Assembly (NCBI RefSeq): GCF_000220705.2
Contig: NZ_CP023202.1
Span: 2,976,001-3,040,000, forward strand
Reading direction: 5' to 3'
DNA length: 64,000 bases
Origin: Streptomyces xinghaiensis S187
GTDB lineage: Bacteria > Actinomycetota > Actinomycetes > Streptomycetales > Streptomycetaceae
The notes under the pieces were generated by a model. That model did not search any database, was not told the origin of the DNA, and saw only the letters and a program-made list of their open reading frames with translations. Every line of letters starts with the position of its first letter. Within the stretch, counting starts at the first letter, position 1. Of the stretch, positions 41,618 to 49,996 are shown one piece after another. Made by a program: the position numbers and the translations under genes.

Positions 41618-43270
41618 TCAGCGCACGAAGACCCCCGCCTGGCCGGCCAGGTCCAGGAAGTACTGCGGCGCGATGCCGAGCACCAGCGTGACGACGACAC
41701 CCACCGCGATGGCCGTCGAGGTCAGCGCGCTGGGCACGGCGACCGTCGGGCCGCCCGCCTGCGGCTCGTTGAAGAACATCAGCACGATGACGCGGATGTA
41801 GAAGAACGCCGCGATGGCCGACGAGACCACACCGACCACGACCAGCGCGCCCGCGCCGCCCTCCGCCGCCGCCTTGAACACCGCGAACTTGCCCGCGAAC
41901 CCGGAGGTCAGCGGGATGCCCGCGAAGGCCAGCAGGAAGATCCCGAAGACCGCCGCGACCAGCGGCGACCGCCGCCCCAGACCGACCCACTTCGACAGGT
42001 GCGTGGCCTCGCCGCCCGCGTCGCGGACCAGCGTCACCACGGCGAAGGCGCCGACCGTGACGAAGGAGTAGGCCAGCAGGTAGAAGAGCACCGAGGAGAT
42101 GCCGGACGGCGTGGTGGCCACGACGCCCGCCAGGATGAACCCGGCGTGGGCGATCGAGGAGTACGCCAGCAGCCGCTTCACATCGGTCTGGGTGACGGCG
42201 ACGATCGCGCCGACCATCATCGTGACGATGACGACGCCCCACATCACCGGCCGCCAGTCCCAGCGCAGACCGGGCAGCACCACGTACAGGATCCGCAGCA
42301 GCGCGCCGAAGGCCGCGACCTTGGTGGCCGCCGCCATGAAGCCGGTGACCGGGGTCGGGGCGCCCTGGTAGACGTCCGGGGTCCACATGTGGAATGGGAC
42401 CGCGCCGACCTTGAAGAGCAGGCCCATCAGCACCAGCGCGGCGCCGATCAGCAGCAGCGCGTCATTGCCCATGGTGGCGGCCACGGAGGGCTCCACCTGC
42501 TGGAGGTCGCCGGAGATCACCTGCGCGATGCCGCCGTAGGTGACGGTGCCCGCGTAGCCGTACAGCAGCGCGATGCCGAAGAGCAGGAACGCCGAGGAGA
42601 AGGCGCCGAGCAGGAAGTACTTGACCGCCGCCTCCTGCGACAGCAGCCGCTGCCGGCGGGCCAGCGCGCACAGCACGTACAGCGGCAGCGAGAGGACTTC
42701 CAGGGCCACGAAGAGCGTCAGCAGGTCGTTGGCCGCCGGGAACACCAGCATGCCGGTGACCGCCAGCAGCAGCATCGGGAAGACCTCGGTGGTGGTGAAC
42801 CCCGCCTTCACCGCGGCCTGTTCGGCCGCACCGCCGGGGCTGGCGGCGGCCTGCGCGGCGAAGGAGTCCACCCGGTTGCCGTGTGCCACCGGGTCCAGCC
42901 GCCGCTCGGCGAAAATGAGGACGGAGACGAGGGCCACCAGCAGCACCGTGCCCTGGAGGAAGAGCGCCGGACCGTCGACGGCCAGCGCGCCCATCGCCGC
43001 CACCTGCGCCTTGTCCGTGCCGTGCCCGCCGGCCGCCAGGCCGATCACCGAGGCGAGGGCGGCGGCCAGGCCGACCGCGGTCAGCCCGACCTGCGCGTAG
43101 TAGCGGGCCCGGCGCGGCAGGAACGCCTCGAACAGGATCCCGATGACCGCCGCGCCCAGCACGATCAGCACCGGGGCGATCTGGGCGTACTCGATGTCCG
43201 GCGCCTCGATCTTCAACGGCGCCTCGGCCGAGATCGTCCACAGGCTGTGGACGGATGCCATGGGGCTCAC
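41618..43270 (-). CDS. nuoN: NADH-quinone oxidoreductase subunit N
   Basis: A 550-residue antiporter-like pump subunit, last gene of the main nuo operon. Characteristic blocks: DLLTLFVALEVLSLPLYVLC (essential Glu), KVGAVPFHMWTPDVYQGAPT, KRLLAYSSIAHAGFILAG. It forms one proton channel of complex I. GTG at 43270 overlaps the nuoM stop (GTGA) and has GAGG upstream; an in-frame ATG at 43261 is an alternative. No long insertion like that of NuoN2; one short Ala/Gly loop at about 150. Confidence 0.96.
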   Translation of the reverse strand: MSPMASVHSLWTISAEAPLKIEAPDIEYAQIAPVLIVLGAAVIGILFEAFLPRRARYYAQVGLTAVGLAAALASVIGLAAGGHGTDKAQVAAMGALAVDGPALFLQGTVLLVALVSVLIFAERRLDPVAHGNRVDSFAAQAAASPGGAAEQAAVKAGFTTTEVFPMLLLAVTGMLVFPAANDLLTLFVALEVLSLPLYVLCALARRQRLLSQEAAVKYFLLGAFSSAFLLFGIALLYGYAGTVTYGGIAQVISGDLQQVEPSVAATMGNDALLLIGAALVLMGLLFKVGAVPFHMWTPDVYQGAPTPVTGFMAAATKVAAFGALLRILYVVLPGLRWDWRPVMWGVVIVTMMVGAIVAVTQTDVKRLLAYSSIAHAGFILAGVVATTPSGISSVLFYLLAYSFVTVGAFAVVTLVRDAGGEATHLSKWVGLGRRSPLVAAVFGIFLLAFAGIPLTSGFAGKFAVFKAAAEGGAGALVVVGVVSSAIAAFFYIRVIVLMFFNEPQAGGPTVAVPSALTSTAIAVGVVVTLVLGIAPQYFLDLAGQAGVFVR

Positions 43271-44910
43271 TTCGCGGCCTCCACATCAGGTGACGGAATG
43301 TCGACGTCGGGCTTCGGATCCGTCTTCCGCACGTCCGACATGGTGTGCTCGACAGCCGGGTTGACGATGTCCGTCAACGGCTTGGGGAAGACGCCGAGGA
43401 AGATCAGCAGGGCGATCAGCGGGGTCACGACGACCAGCTCCCGCAGCCGCAGATCGGGCATCTTCAGCACGCCCTCCTTCACCGGCCCGGTCATGGTGCG
43501 CTGGTAGAGCACCAGGACGTAGATCGCGGCGAGGACGATGCCGATGGTGGCGATGATCCCGATCACCGGATACCGGCTGAAGGTGCCGACCAGCACCAGG
43601 AACTCGCTGACGAACGGGGCGAGCCCGGGCAGCGACAGCGTCGCCAGACCGCCGATCAGGAAGGTGCCGGCCAGCACCGGGGCCACCTTCTGCACCCCGC
43701 CGAAGTCGGCGATGAGCCGCGAGCCGCGCCGGGAGATGAGGAAGCCGGCGACGAGCATCAGCACCGCCGTCGAGATCCCGTGGAAGACCATGTAGAGGGT
43801 CGCCCCGCTCTGGCCCTGGCTCGTCATCGCGAAGATGCCCAGGATGATGAAGCCGAAGTGGGACACCGAGGCGTAGGCGATCAGCCGCTTCATGTCCCGC
43901 TGGCCGACCGCCAGCAGAGCGCCGTAGACGATGCTGACCAGCGCCAGCACCAGCACTACCGGCGTCGCCCACGCACTGGCCTCCGGGAAGAGCCCGAGGC
44001 AGAAGCGGAGCATCGCGAAGGTGCCGACCTTGTCCATCACCGCGGTGATCAGCACGGCGACGGGGGCCGTCGACTCGCCCATGGCGTTGGGCAGCCAGGT
44101 GTGCAGCGGCCACAGCGGCGCCTTCACCGCGAAGGCGAAGAAGAAGCCGAGGAAGAGCAGCCGCTCGGTGGTGGTCGCCATGGTGAGCTCGCCGGAGGCG
44201 CGGGCCTCGGTGATCTGCTGGAGCGAGAAGGTGCCCTCGCCGAGCTGGTCGGCGGTGACGGCGTAGAGCCCGACGACCGCGGCGAGCATGATCAGGCCGC
44301 CCGCCAGGTTGTAGAGCAGGAACTTGACGGCCGCGTAGGTGCGCTGCTTGGCCGCCTCCTCGTCGCTCTGGGCGTGCGCCCGGTCCCCGAAGCCCCCGAT
44401 GAGGAAGTACATCGGGATGAGCATGGCCTCGAAGAAGATGTAGAAGAGGAAGACGTCGGTCGCGGCGAAGGAGATGATCACCATCGCCTCGACCATCAGG
44501 ATCAGCGCGAAGAAGCCCTGCACCGGGCGCCAGCGCCGGCCGGCCCCGTCGCCGCCCTCCTCGGCCGCCGGGTCGGCGTCGCGCCAGGCCGCCAGGATGA
44601 TGAAGGGCATCAGCAGCGCGGTGAGCCCGATCAGGGCGGCGCCGATGCCGTCCACGCCCAGCTCGTAGCGGACGCCGAAGTCGGCGATCCAGGCCCGGGA
44701 CTCGGCGAGCTGGTAGCGCTCGCCGCCCGGGTCGAAGCGGGCCAGCACGATCCCCGCCAGCACCAGGGTGCCGAGCGAGAAGAGCAGCGCCGTCCACTTG
44801 GCCGCGGTGCGCTTCGCGGCGGGCACGGCCGCGGTCGCGATCGCTCCCAGCGCCGGCAGCACGGCCGCGGCCGTCAGCAGCGGGAAGCCGTCGTTGACAA
44901 CAGAAGACAT
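43267..44910 (-). CDS. nuoM: NADH-quinone oxidoreductase subunit M
   Basis: A 547-residue NuoM. Conserved blocks include FYIFFEAMLIPMYFLIGGFG (essential Glu), WPLHTWLPNAMGESTAPVAV and KRLIAYASVSHFGFIILG. A Glu/Gly/Asp-rich loop (DADPAAEEGGDGAG) lies after helix 3. It starts 3 bases past nuoL and overlaps nuoN by 4. Confidence 0.97.
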   Translation of the reverse strand: MSSVVNDGFPLLTAAAVLPALGAIATAAVPAAKRTAAKWTALLFSLGTLVLAGIVLARFDPGGERYQLAESRAWIADFGVRYELGVDGIGAALIGLTALLMPFIILAAWRDADPAAEEGGDGAGRRWRPVQGFFALILMVEAMVIISFAATDVFLFYIFFEAMLIPMYFLIGGFGDRAHAQSDEEAAKQRTYAAVKFLLYNLAGGLIMLAAVVGLYAVTADQLGEGTFSLQQITEARASGELTMATTTERLLFLGFFFAFAVKAPLWPLHTWLPNAMGESTAPVAVLITAVMDKVGTFAMLRFCLGLFPEASAWATPVVLVLALVSIVYGALLAVGQRDMKRLIAYASVSHFGFIILGIFAMTSQGQSGATLYMVFHGISTAVLMLVAGFLISRRGSRLIADFGGVQKVAPVLAGTFLIGGLATLSLPGLAPFVSEFLVLVGTFSRYPVIGIIATIGIVLAAIYVLVLYQRTMTGPVKEGVLKMPDLRLRELVVVTPLIALLIFLGVFPKPLTDIVNPAVEHTMSDVRKTDPKPDVDIPSPDVEAAK

Positions 44911-44912
44911 GA

Positions 44913-46853
44913 TCAGACCGCCCTCATCAGCAGGGTCGCGGCGATCAGGACCGCCGTACCGCCGAACATCGAGACCGCGTAGGAGCGGACGAAGCCGTTC
45001 TGCATCCGACGCATCCGGCCGGAGAGTCCGCCGACCGCCGCCGCGGTGCCGTTGACGACCCCGTCCACGCCCTTGTTGTCGACGTAGACCAGACCGCGGG
45101 TCAGATACTCGCCGGGCTTGACCAGCGCGACGTGGTTGAAGTCGTCCTGGAGCAGATCGCGGCGGGCGGCCCGGGTGAGCAGCGAGCCGCGCGGCGCGGT
45201 GACGGGCACGGGCCTGCGGCCGTACTGCAGCCAGGCCACCAGCACACCGAGCAGCAGGACGACGACGGTCGCGCCGGTCACGGCCGCCGCGCTCAGCGGG
45301 GAGTGACCGTGGTCGTAGCCGGTGACCGGCTCCAGCCAGTGCAGGAAGGAGCTGTTCCAGCTGAACAGCCCGCCCGCGAAGACGGACCCGAAGGCCAGCA
45401 CGATCATGGGGATCGTCATGGACCTGGGCGACTCGTGCGGGTGCGGCATCGTGTGGTCGCCGGCCGTCTCGGCGGCGGGCTCCACGTCCGGCGCGTCCGG
45501 GGAGGGCGTCGGGGCCCAGCGCTTCTCGCCGAAGAAGGTGAGCAGCATGACGCGGGTCATGTAGTACGCGGTGATCGCGGCGCCCAGCAGGGCCACGCCG
45601 CCGAGGATCCAGCCCTCGGTGCCGCCCTTGGCGAAGGCCGCCTCGATGATCTTGTCCTTGGACCAGAAGCCGGAGAGGCCCGGGAAGCCGATGATCGCCA
45701 GATAGCCGAGGCCGAAGGTGACGAAGGTGACCGGCATGTACTTCCGCAGGCCCCCGTACTTCCGCATGTCCACCTCGTCGTTCATGCCGTGCATGACCGA
45801 ACCGGCGCCGAGGAAGAGCCCGGCCTTGAAGAAGCCGTGGGTGACCAGGTGCATGATCGCGAAGACGTATCCGATGGGGCCGAGCCCGGCGGCCAGCACC
45901 ATGTAGCCGATCTGCGACATCGTCGAGCCGGCCAGCGCCTTCTTGATGTCGTCCTTCGCGCTACCGACGATCGCACCGAAGAGCAGCGTGACCGCGCCGA
46001 CGATGGCGACGACGAGCTGGGCGTCCGGCGAGCCGTTGAAGATGGCGCCGGAGCGGACGATCAGGTAGACGCCGGCGGTGACCATGGTCGCGGCGTGGAT
46101 GAGGGCCGAGACCGGGGTCGGGCCCTCCATCGCGTCACCCAGCCAGGACTGCAGCGGCACCTGGGCCGACTTGCCGCAGGCGGCCAGCAGCAGCATCAGG
46201 CCGATGGCCGTCAGCATCCCCTCGGAGGTCTCGCCCGCCGAGGCCAGCACCGGCTCGAAGGCGAAGGTGCCGAAGGTCGTGAACATCAGCATGATCGCGA
46301 TGGACAGGCCGACGTCGCCGACGCGGTTGACGATGAACGCCTTCTTGGCGGCGGTCGCCGCGCTCGGCTTGTGCTGCCAGAAGCCGATCAGCAGGTAGGA
46401 CGCCAGGCCGACGCCCTCCCAGCCCGCGTACAGCAGCAGGTAGTTGTCGGCCAGGACCAGCAGCAGCATCGCCGCGAGGAACAGGTTGAGATAGCCGAAG
46501 AATCGGCGGCGCCGCTCGTCGTGCTCCATGTAGCCGATCGAGTAGATGTGGATCAGCGAACCCACACCGGTGATCAGCAGTACGAAGGTCATCGACAGCT
46601 GGTCCAGCTGGAAGGCGACATCCGCCTGGAAGCCCTCCACGGGCACCCAGCTGAACAGGCGCTGGTGCAGGGCGCGGTCCTCGCCGTCCCGGCCCAGCAT
46701 GTCGGCGAAGAGCACCGCGCCGACGACGAACGAGGCCACCGCGAGCGCCGTGCCGATCCAGTGCCCGGCGCGGTCCAGCCGCCGGCCGCCGCACAGCAGC
46801 ACGGCCGCGCCGAGCAGCGGCGCCGCGACGAGCAATCCGATGAGGTTCTCCAC
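44913..46853 (-). CDS. nuoL: NADH-quinone oxidoreductase subunit L
   Basis: A 646-residue NuoL with the C-terminal lateral-helix region. Blocks: LLYAGWEGVGLASYLLIGFW (Glu), CGKSAQVPLQSWLGDAMEGP (Lys), SALIHAATMVTAGVYLIVR, KDDIKKALAGSTMSQIGYM. Distal pump subunit of complex I. It begins 12 bases past nuoK; ATG at 46853. Confidence 0.97.
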   Translation of the reverse strand: MENLIGLLVAAPLLGAAVLLCGGRRLDRAGHWIGTALAVASFVVGAVLFADMLGRDGEDRALHQRLFSWVPVEGFQADVAFQLDQLSMTFVLLITGVGSLIHIYSIGYMEHDERRRRFFGYLNLFLAAMLLLVLADNYLLLYAGWEGVGLASYLLIGFWQHKPSAATAAKKAFIVNRVGDVGLSIAIMLMFTTFGTFAFEPVLASAGETSEGMLTAIGLMLLLAACGKSAQVPLQSWLGDAMEGPTPVSALIHAATMVTAGVYLIVRSGAIFNGSPDAQLVVAIVGAVTLLFGAIVGSAKDDIKKALAGSTMSQIGYMVLAAGLGPIGYVFAIMHLVTHGFFKAGLFLGAGSVMHGMNDEVDMRKYGGLRKYMPVTFVTFGLGYLAIIGFPGLSGFWSKDKIIEAAFAKGGTEGWILGGVALLGAAITAYYMTRVMLLTFFGEKRWAPTPSPDAPDVEPAAETAGDHTMPHPHESPRSMTIPMIVLAFGSVFAGGLFSWNSSFLHWLEPVTGYDHGHSPLSAAAVTGATVVVLLLGVLVAWLQYGRRPVPVTAPRGSLLTRAARRDLLQDDFNHVALVKPGEYLTRGLVYVDNKGVDGVVNGTAAAVGGLSGRMRRMQNGFVRSYAVSMFGGTAVLIAATLLMRAV

Positions 46854-46865
46854 TTCTTCGACCCC

Positions 46866-47165
46866 TTACAGCTTCATCAGAGAGGCGTCATCGACCGAGG
46901 CCGAGTGGCGGGTACGGAAGAGCATCACGATGATCGCCAGGCCGATCACGACCTCCGCGGCGGCGACGACCATCGTGAAGAAGGCGATGATCTGCCCGTC
47001 GAGGTTGCCGTGCATCCGGGAGAAGGCGACCAGCGTCAGGTTGCAGGCGTTGAGCATCAGCTCGACGCACATGAACACGACGATCGCGTTGCGCCGCAGC
47101 AGCACCCCGGCGGCGCCGATGGTGAACAGCAGCGCGGCGAGATAGACGTAGTTCACCGGGTTCAC
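46866..47165 (-). CDS. nuoK: NADH-quinone oxidoreductase subunit K
   Basis: A 99-residue three-helix subunit of normal family length. The two key Glu residues lie in VFMCVELMLNACNLTLVAF and AAAEVVIGLAIIVMLF. ATG at 47165 overlaps the nuoJ stop (ATGA). Confidence 0.96.
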   Translation of the reverse strand: MNPVNYVYLAALLFTIGAAGVLLRRNAIVVFMCVELMLNACNLTLVAFSRMHGNLDGQIIAFFTMVVAAAEVVIGLAIIVMLFRTRHSASVDDASLMKL

Positions 47166-47983
47166 TTGCCGGCCTCCTCAGAAGTGGCGTCCCGGCGCTC
47201 CAGGCGCACCTCGGAGCGCTGCTCCAGCGCGGCCAGATCGGCCAGCGCCCGGCCGGACACGTCGCGGATCTGGCCGCGGGCGCGCAGCGTCGGGTTGACG
47301 GTGAGCTCCGCGGGTGTGCCGTCCGGCAGCAGCCCGGGGATGTCCACGGCGTTGTGCCGGGCGTAGACACCGGGCGCGGGCAGCGGCGGGACCTGCTTCC
47401 CCTCGCGGACCCGGCGCTCGGCGAGTTCGCGCTGGCTGGGCAGGCGCTCGGTGCGCTCGCGGTGGGTCAGGATCATCGCGCCGACGGCTGCGGTGATCAG
47501 CAGCGCGCCGGTGAGCTCGAAGGCGAAGACGTATTTGGTGAAGATGGTCTCCGCCAGCCCCTGGACGTTCCCGCCGGCGTTGGCCGTGCCGAGTCCGGCG
47601 AAGGTCCGCAGCGAGGCGTTGCCGATGCCGGCGATCAGCAGGACGCCGAAGCCGAGGCCGGTGAGGGCGGCCAGCCAGCGCTGGCCCTTCAGGGCCTCCT
47701 TCAGCGAGTCCGCCGCGGTGACACCGACGAGCATCACCACGAACAGGAACAGCATCATGATCGCGCCGGTGTAGACGACGATCTGGACGACGCCCAGGAA
47801 GTAGGCGCCGTTGGCCAGGTAGAACACCGCAAGGATGATCATGGTCCCGGCGAGGCAGAGCGCGGAGTGGATCGCCCGGCGCAGCAGGACCGTGCCGAGC
47901 GCCCCGAGGACGGCCACGGTGCCCAGGACCCAGAACTGGACGGCCTCCCCGGTGGAGGTGGAGTAGGCGGCGATCGTATTCAT
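47162..47983 (-). CDS. nuoJ: NADH-quinone oxidoreductase subunit J
   Basis: A 273-residue subunit with five helices (about 15-180) including LGVVQIVVYTGAIMMLFLFV with the family's pi-bulge region. A C-terminal ~85-residue hydrophilic tail (RTERLPSQRELAERRVREGK onward) is longer than in E. coli but common in actinobacteria. ATG at 47983 overlaps nuoI (ATGA). Confidence 0.95.
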   Translation of the reverse strand: MNTIAAYSTSTGEAVQFWVLGTVAVLGALGTVLLRRAIHSALCLAGTMIILAVFYLANGAYFLGVVQIVVYTGAIMMLFLFVVMLVGVTAADSLKEALKGQRWLAALTGLGFGVLLIAGIGNASLRTFAGLGTANAGGNVQGLAETIFTKYVFAFELTGALLITAAVGAMILTHRERTERLPSQRELAERRVREGKQVPPLPAPGVYARHNAVDIPGLLPDGTPAELTVNPTLRARGQIRDVSGRALADLAALEQRSEVRLERRDATSEEAGK

Positions 47984-48591
47984 CGTTCGACCACCTTCTC
48001 CGAGGCGGGCTCCCCCGGGCCGAAGTCGGACGCCGCGTCCTGCGGCATCTCGCCCTTGGAGACGGCCGGCTGCTGGACGGTCCCGGGGGCGGCCTCGGTG
48101 ACGAGGCCCCGGTAGTAGTCCTGTTCGGTCATGCCCGGGAAGATGGCGTGCGGCGAGTCGACCATGCCCTCCTTCAGCCCCGCGAGCAGCTCCTCCTTGG
48201 TGTAGATGAGCGATTCGCGGGTGCGGTCGGCGAGCTCGTAGTCGTTGGTCATCGTCAGCGCCCGGGTGGGGCACGCCTCGACGCAGAGACCGCAGAGGAT
48301 GCAGCGCAGATAGTTGATCTGGTAGACGCGGCCGTAGCGCTCGCCCGGCGAGTAGCGCTCCTCGTCGGTGTTGTCGGCGCCCTCGACGTAGATCGCGTCG
48401 GCGGGGCAGGCCCAGGCGCAGAGTTCGCAGCCGACGCACTTCTCCAGCCCGTCCGGGTGCCGGTTGAGCTGGTGCCGGCCGTGGAACCGGGGCGCCGTCG
48501 GCTTCTTCTGCTCCGGGTACTGCTCGGTCAGCCGCTTCTTGAACATGGCCTTGAAGGTCACGCCGAAGCCGGCCACGGGGTTATCGGGCAT
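47980..48591 (-). CDS. nuoI: NADH-quinone oxidoreductase subunit I
   Basis: A 203-residue protein with two [4Fe-4S] sites: Cys52/55/58/62 (CVGCELCAWAC) and Cys97/100/103/107 (CILCGLCVEAC), clusters N6a and N6b. The N-terminal helix GFGVTFKAMFKKR lies on the membrane. It overlaps nuoH by 11 bases. It is more like typical NuoI than NuoI2, which differs around both motifs. Confidence 0.97.
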   Translation of the reverse strand: MPDNPVAGFGVTFKAMFKKRLTEQYPEQKKPTAPRFHGRHQLNRHPDGLEKCVGCELCAWACPADAIYVEGADNTDEERYSPGERYGRVYQINYLRCILCGLCVEACPTRALTMTNDYELADRTRESLIYTKEELLAGLKEGMVDSPHAIFPGMTEQDYYRGLVTEAAPGTVQQPAVSKGEMPQDAASDFGPGEPASEKVVER

Positions 48592-49996
48592 TGTCGGCCT
48601 CCTCTCCGTTGGTCGTCGCGTCGTCGGAACCGGCGGCGACGGTCACGGGCGGCTGCTCGTGACGGGGGCGCCGGCGCGGAACCGGGGGCAGGGTCTGCCC
48701 CGGCATCGGCGGTACGGGGTAGCCGCCGGCCATCGGGTCGAACTCGCCCCCGGTGCCCTTGCCGTCCGCGCCGGTGCCGTCCGGCTCGTCCTGCCTGCCG
48801 CGGAAGAGATCCGCGACGAAGGACAGCAGCAGTACGACGAGCACGGCGCCGATCACGTAGAACGCGATCTCCTGGAAGTCGTAGTTCTCGTTCCGCAGGG
48901 CCCGGACGGTGGCGACCATCATCAGCCAGACCATCGCGACCGGGATGAGGACCTTCCAGCCGAGCTTCATCAGCTGGTCGTAGCGGACCCGGGGGAGGGT
49001 GCCGCGCAGCCAGATGAAGCCGAACAGCAGGAGGTTGACCTTGATGACGAACCAGAGCATCGGCCACCAGCCGTGGTTCGCGCCCTCCCAGAAAGTGCTG
49101 ACCGGCCAGGGAGCGCGCCAGCCGCCGAGGAAGAGGGTGACCGCCACCGCCGAGACGGTGACCATGTTGATGTACTCGGCGAGCATGAACATCGCGAACT
49201 TGATCGACGAGTACTCGGTGTTGAAGCCGCCGACGAGGTCGCCCTCGGACTCCGGCATGTCGAACGGCGCCCGGTTGACCTCACCGACCATCGACACCAT
49301 GTAGATGAGGAAGGACACCGGCAGCAGGATCGCGAACCAGCGGTCCCCCTGCGCGTCGACGATGGCCGAGGTGGACATCGAGCCGGAGTAGAGGAAGACG
49401 GCCGCGAAGGAGAGGCCCATCGCGATCTCGTAGGAGATCACCTGGGCGACCGAGCGCATGCCGCCGAGCAGCGGGTACGTCGAGCCGGAGGACCAGCCGG
49501 CGAGCACGATGCCGTAGATGCCGACGGAGGCGACCGCCAGGATGTACAGCACGGCGATCGGCAGGTCGGTCAGCTGCAGCGCGGTGCGCTCGCCGAAGAC
49601 CGACACCTCGTTGCCGGGCGGGCCGAAGGGGATCACCGCGATCGCCATGAAGGCGGGGACCGCCGCGACGATCGGCGCCAGCACGTAGACGAGCTTGTCG
49701 GCCCGCTTGACGATGACGTCTTCCTTCAGCATCAGCTTGGCGCCGTCGGCGAGCGACTGCAGCAGACCCCAGGGGCCGTGCCGGTTGGGGCCGATGCGGC
49801 GCTGCATCCAGGCGACGACCTTGCGCTCCCACACGATGGAGAACAGCACGGTCAGCAGCACGAACGCGAAGCAGAAGACCGCCTTGAGCGCGACGAGCCA
49901 CCAGGGGTCGCCGCCGAACACCGACAGGTCCTCGGCCGCGAGGTGCAGGGCCCCGCCCGGCTCGGCGGCCGCGGCCCACAGCGTGACGGAACTCAT
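48581..49996 (-). CDS. nuoH: NADH-quinone oxidoreductase subunit H
   Basis: A 471-residue quinone-site membrane subunit. Signature loops: WMQRRIGPNRHGPWGLLQSL, KLMLKEDVIVKRAD, NRAPFDMPESEGDLVGGFN and TEYSSIKFAMFMLAEYINM. The last ~75 residues are a polar Pro/Asp/Gly-rich tail (actinobacterial feature), and a ~40-residue N-terminal region precedes the first core helix. ATG at 49996 overlaps nuoG (ATGA). Confidence 0.96.
   Translation of the reverse strand: MSSVTLWAAAAEPGGALHLAAEDLSVFGGDPWWLVALKAVFCFAFVLLTVLFSIVWERKVVAWMQRRIGPNRHGPWGLLQSLADGAKLMLKEDVIVKRADKLVYVLAPIVAAVPAFMAIAVIPFGPPGNEVSVFGERTALQLTDLPIAVLYILAVASVGIYGIVLAGWSSGSTYPLLGGMRSVAQVISYEIAMGLSFAAVFLYSGSMSTSAIVDAQGDRWFAILLPVSFLIYMVSMVGEVNRAPFDMPESEGDLVGGFNTEYSSIKFAMFMLAEYINMVTVSAVAVTLFLGGWRAPWPVSTFWEGANHGWWPMLWFVIKVNLLLFGFIWLRGTLPRVRYDQLMKLGWKVLIPVAMVWLMMVATVRALRNENYDFQEIAFYVIGAVLVVLLLSFVADLFRGRQDEPDGTGADGKGTGGEFDPMAGGYPVPPMPGQTLPPVPRRRPRHEQPPVTVAAGSDDATTNGEEADNAR

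Noticed and set aside
45132..47366. 744-codon plus-strand frame opposite nuoL-nuoK-nuoJ
   Set aside because: Antisense shadow of well-supported nuo genes.
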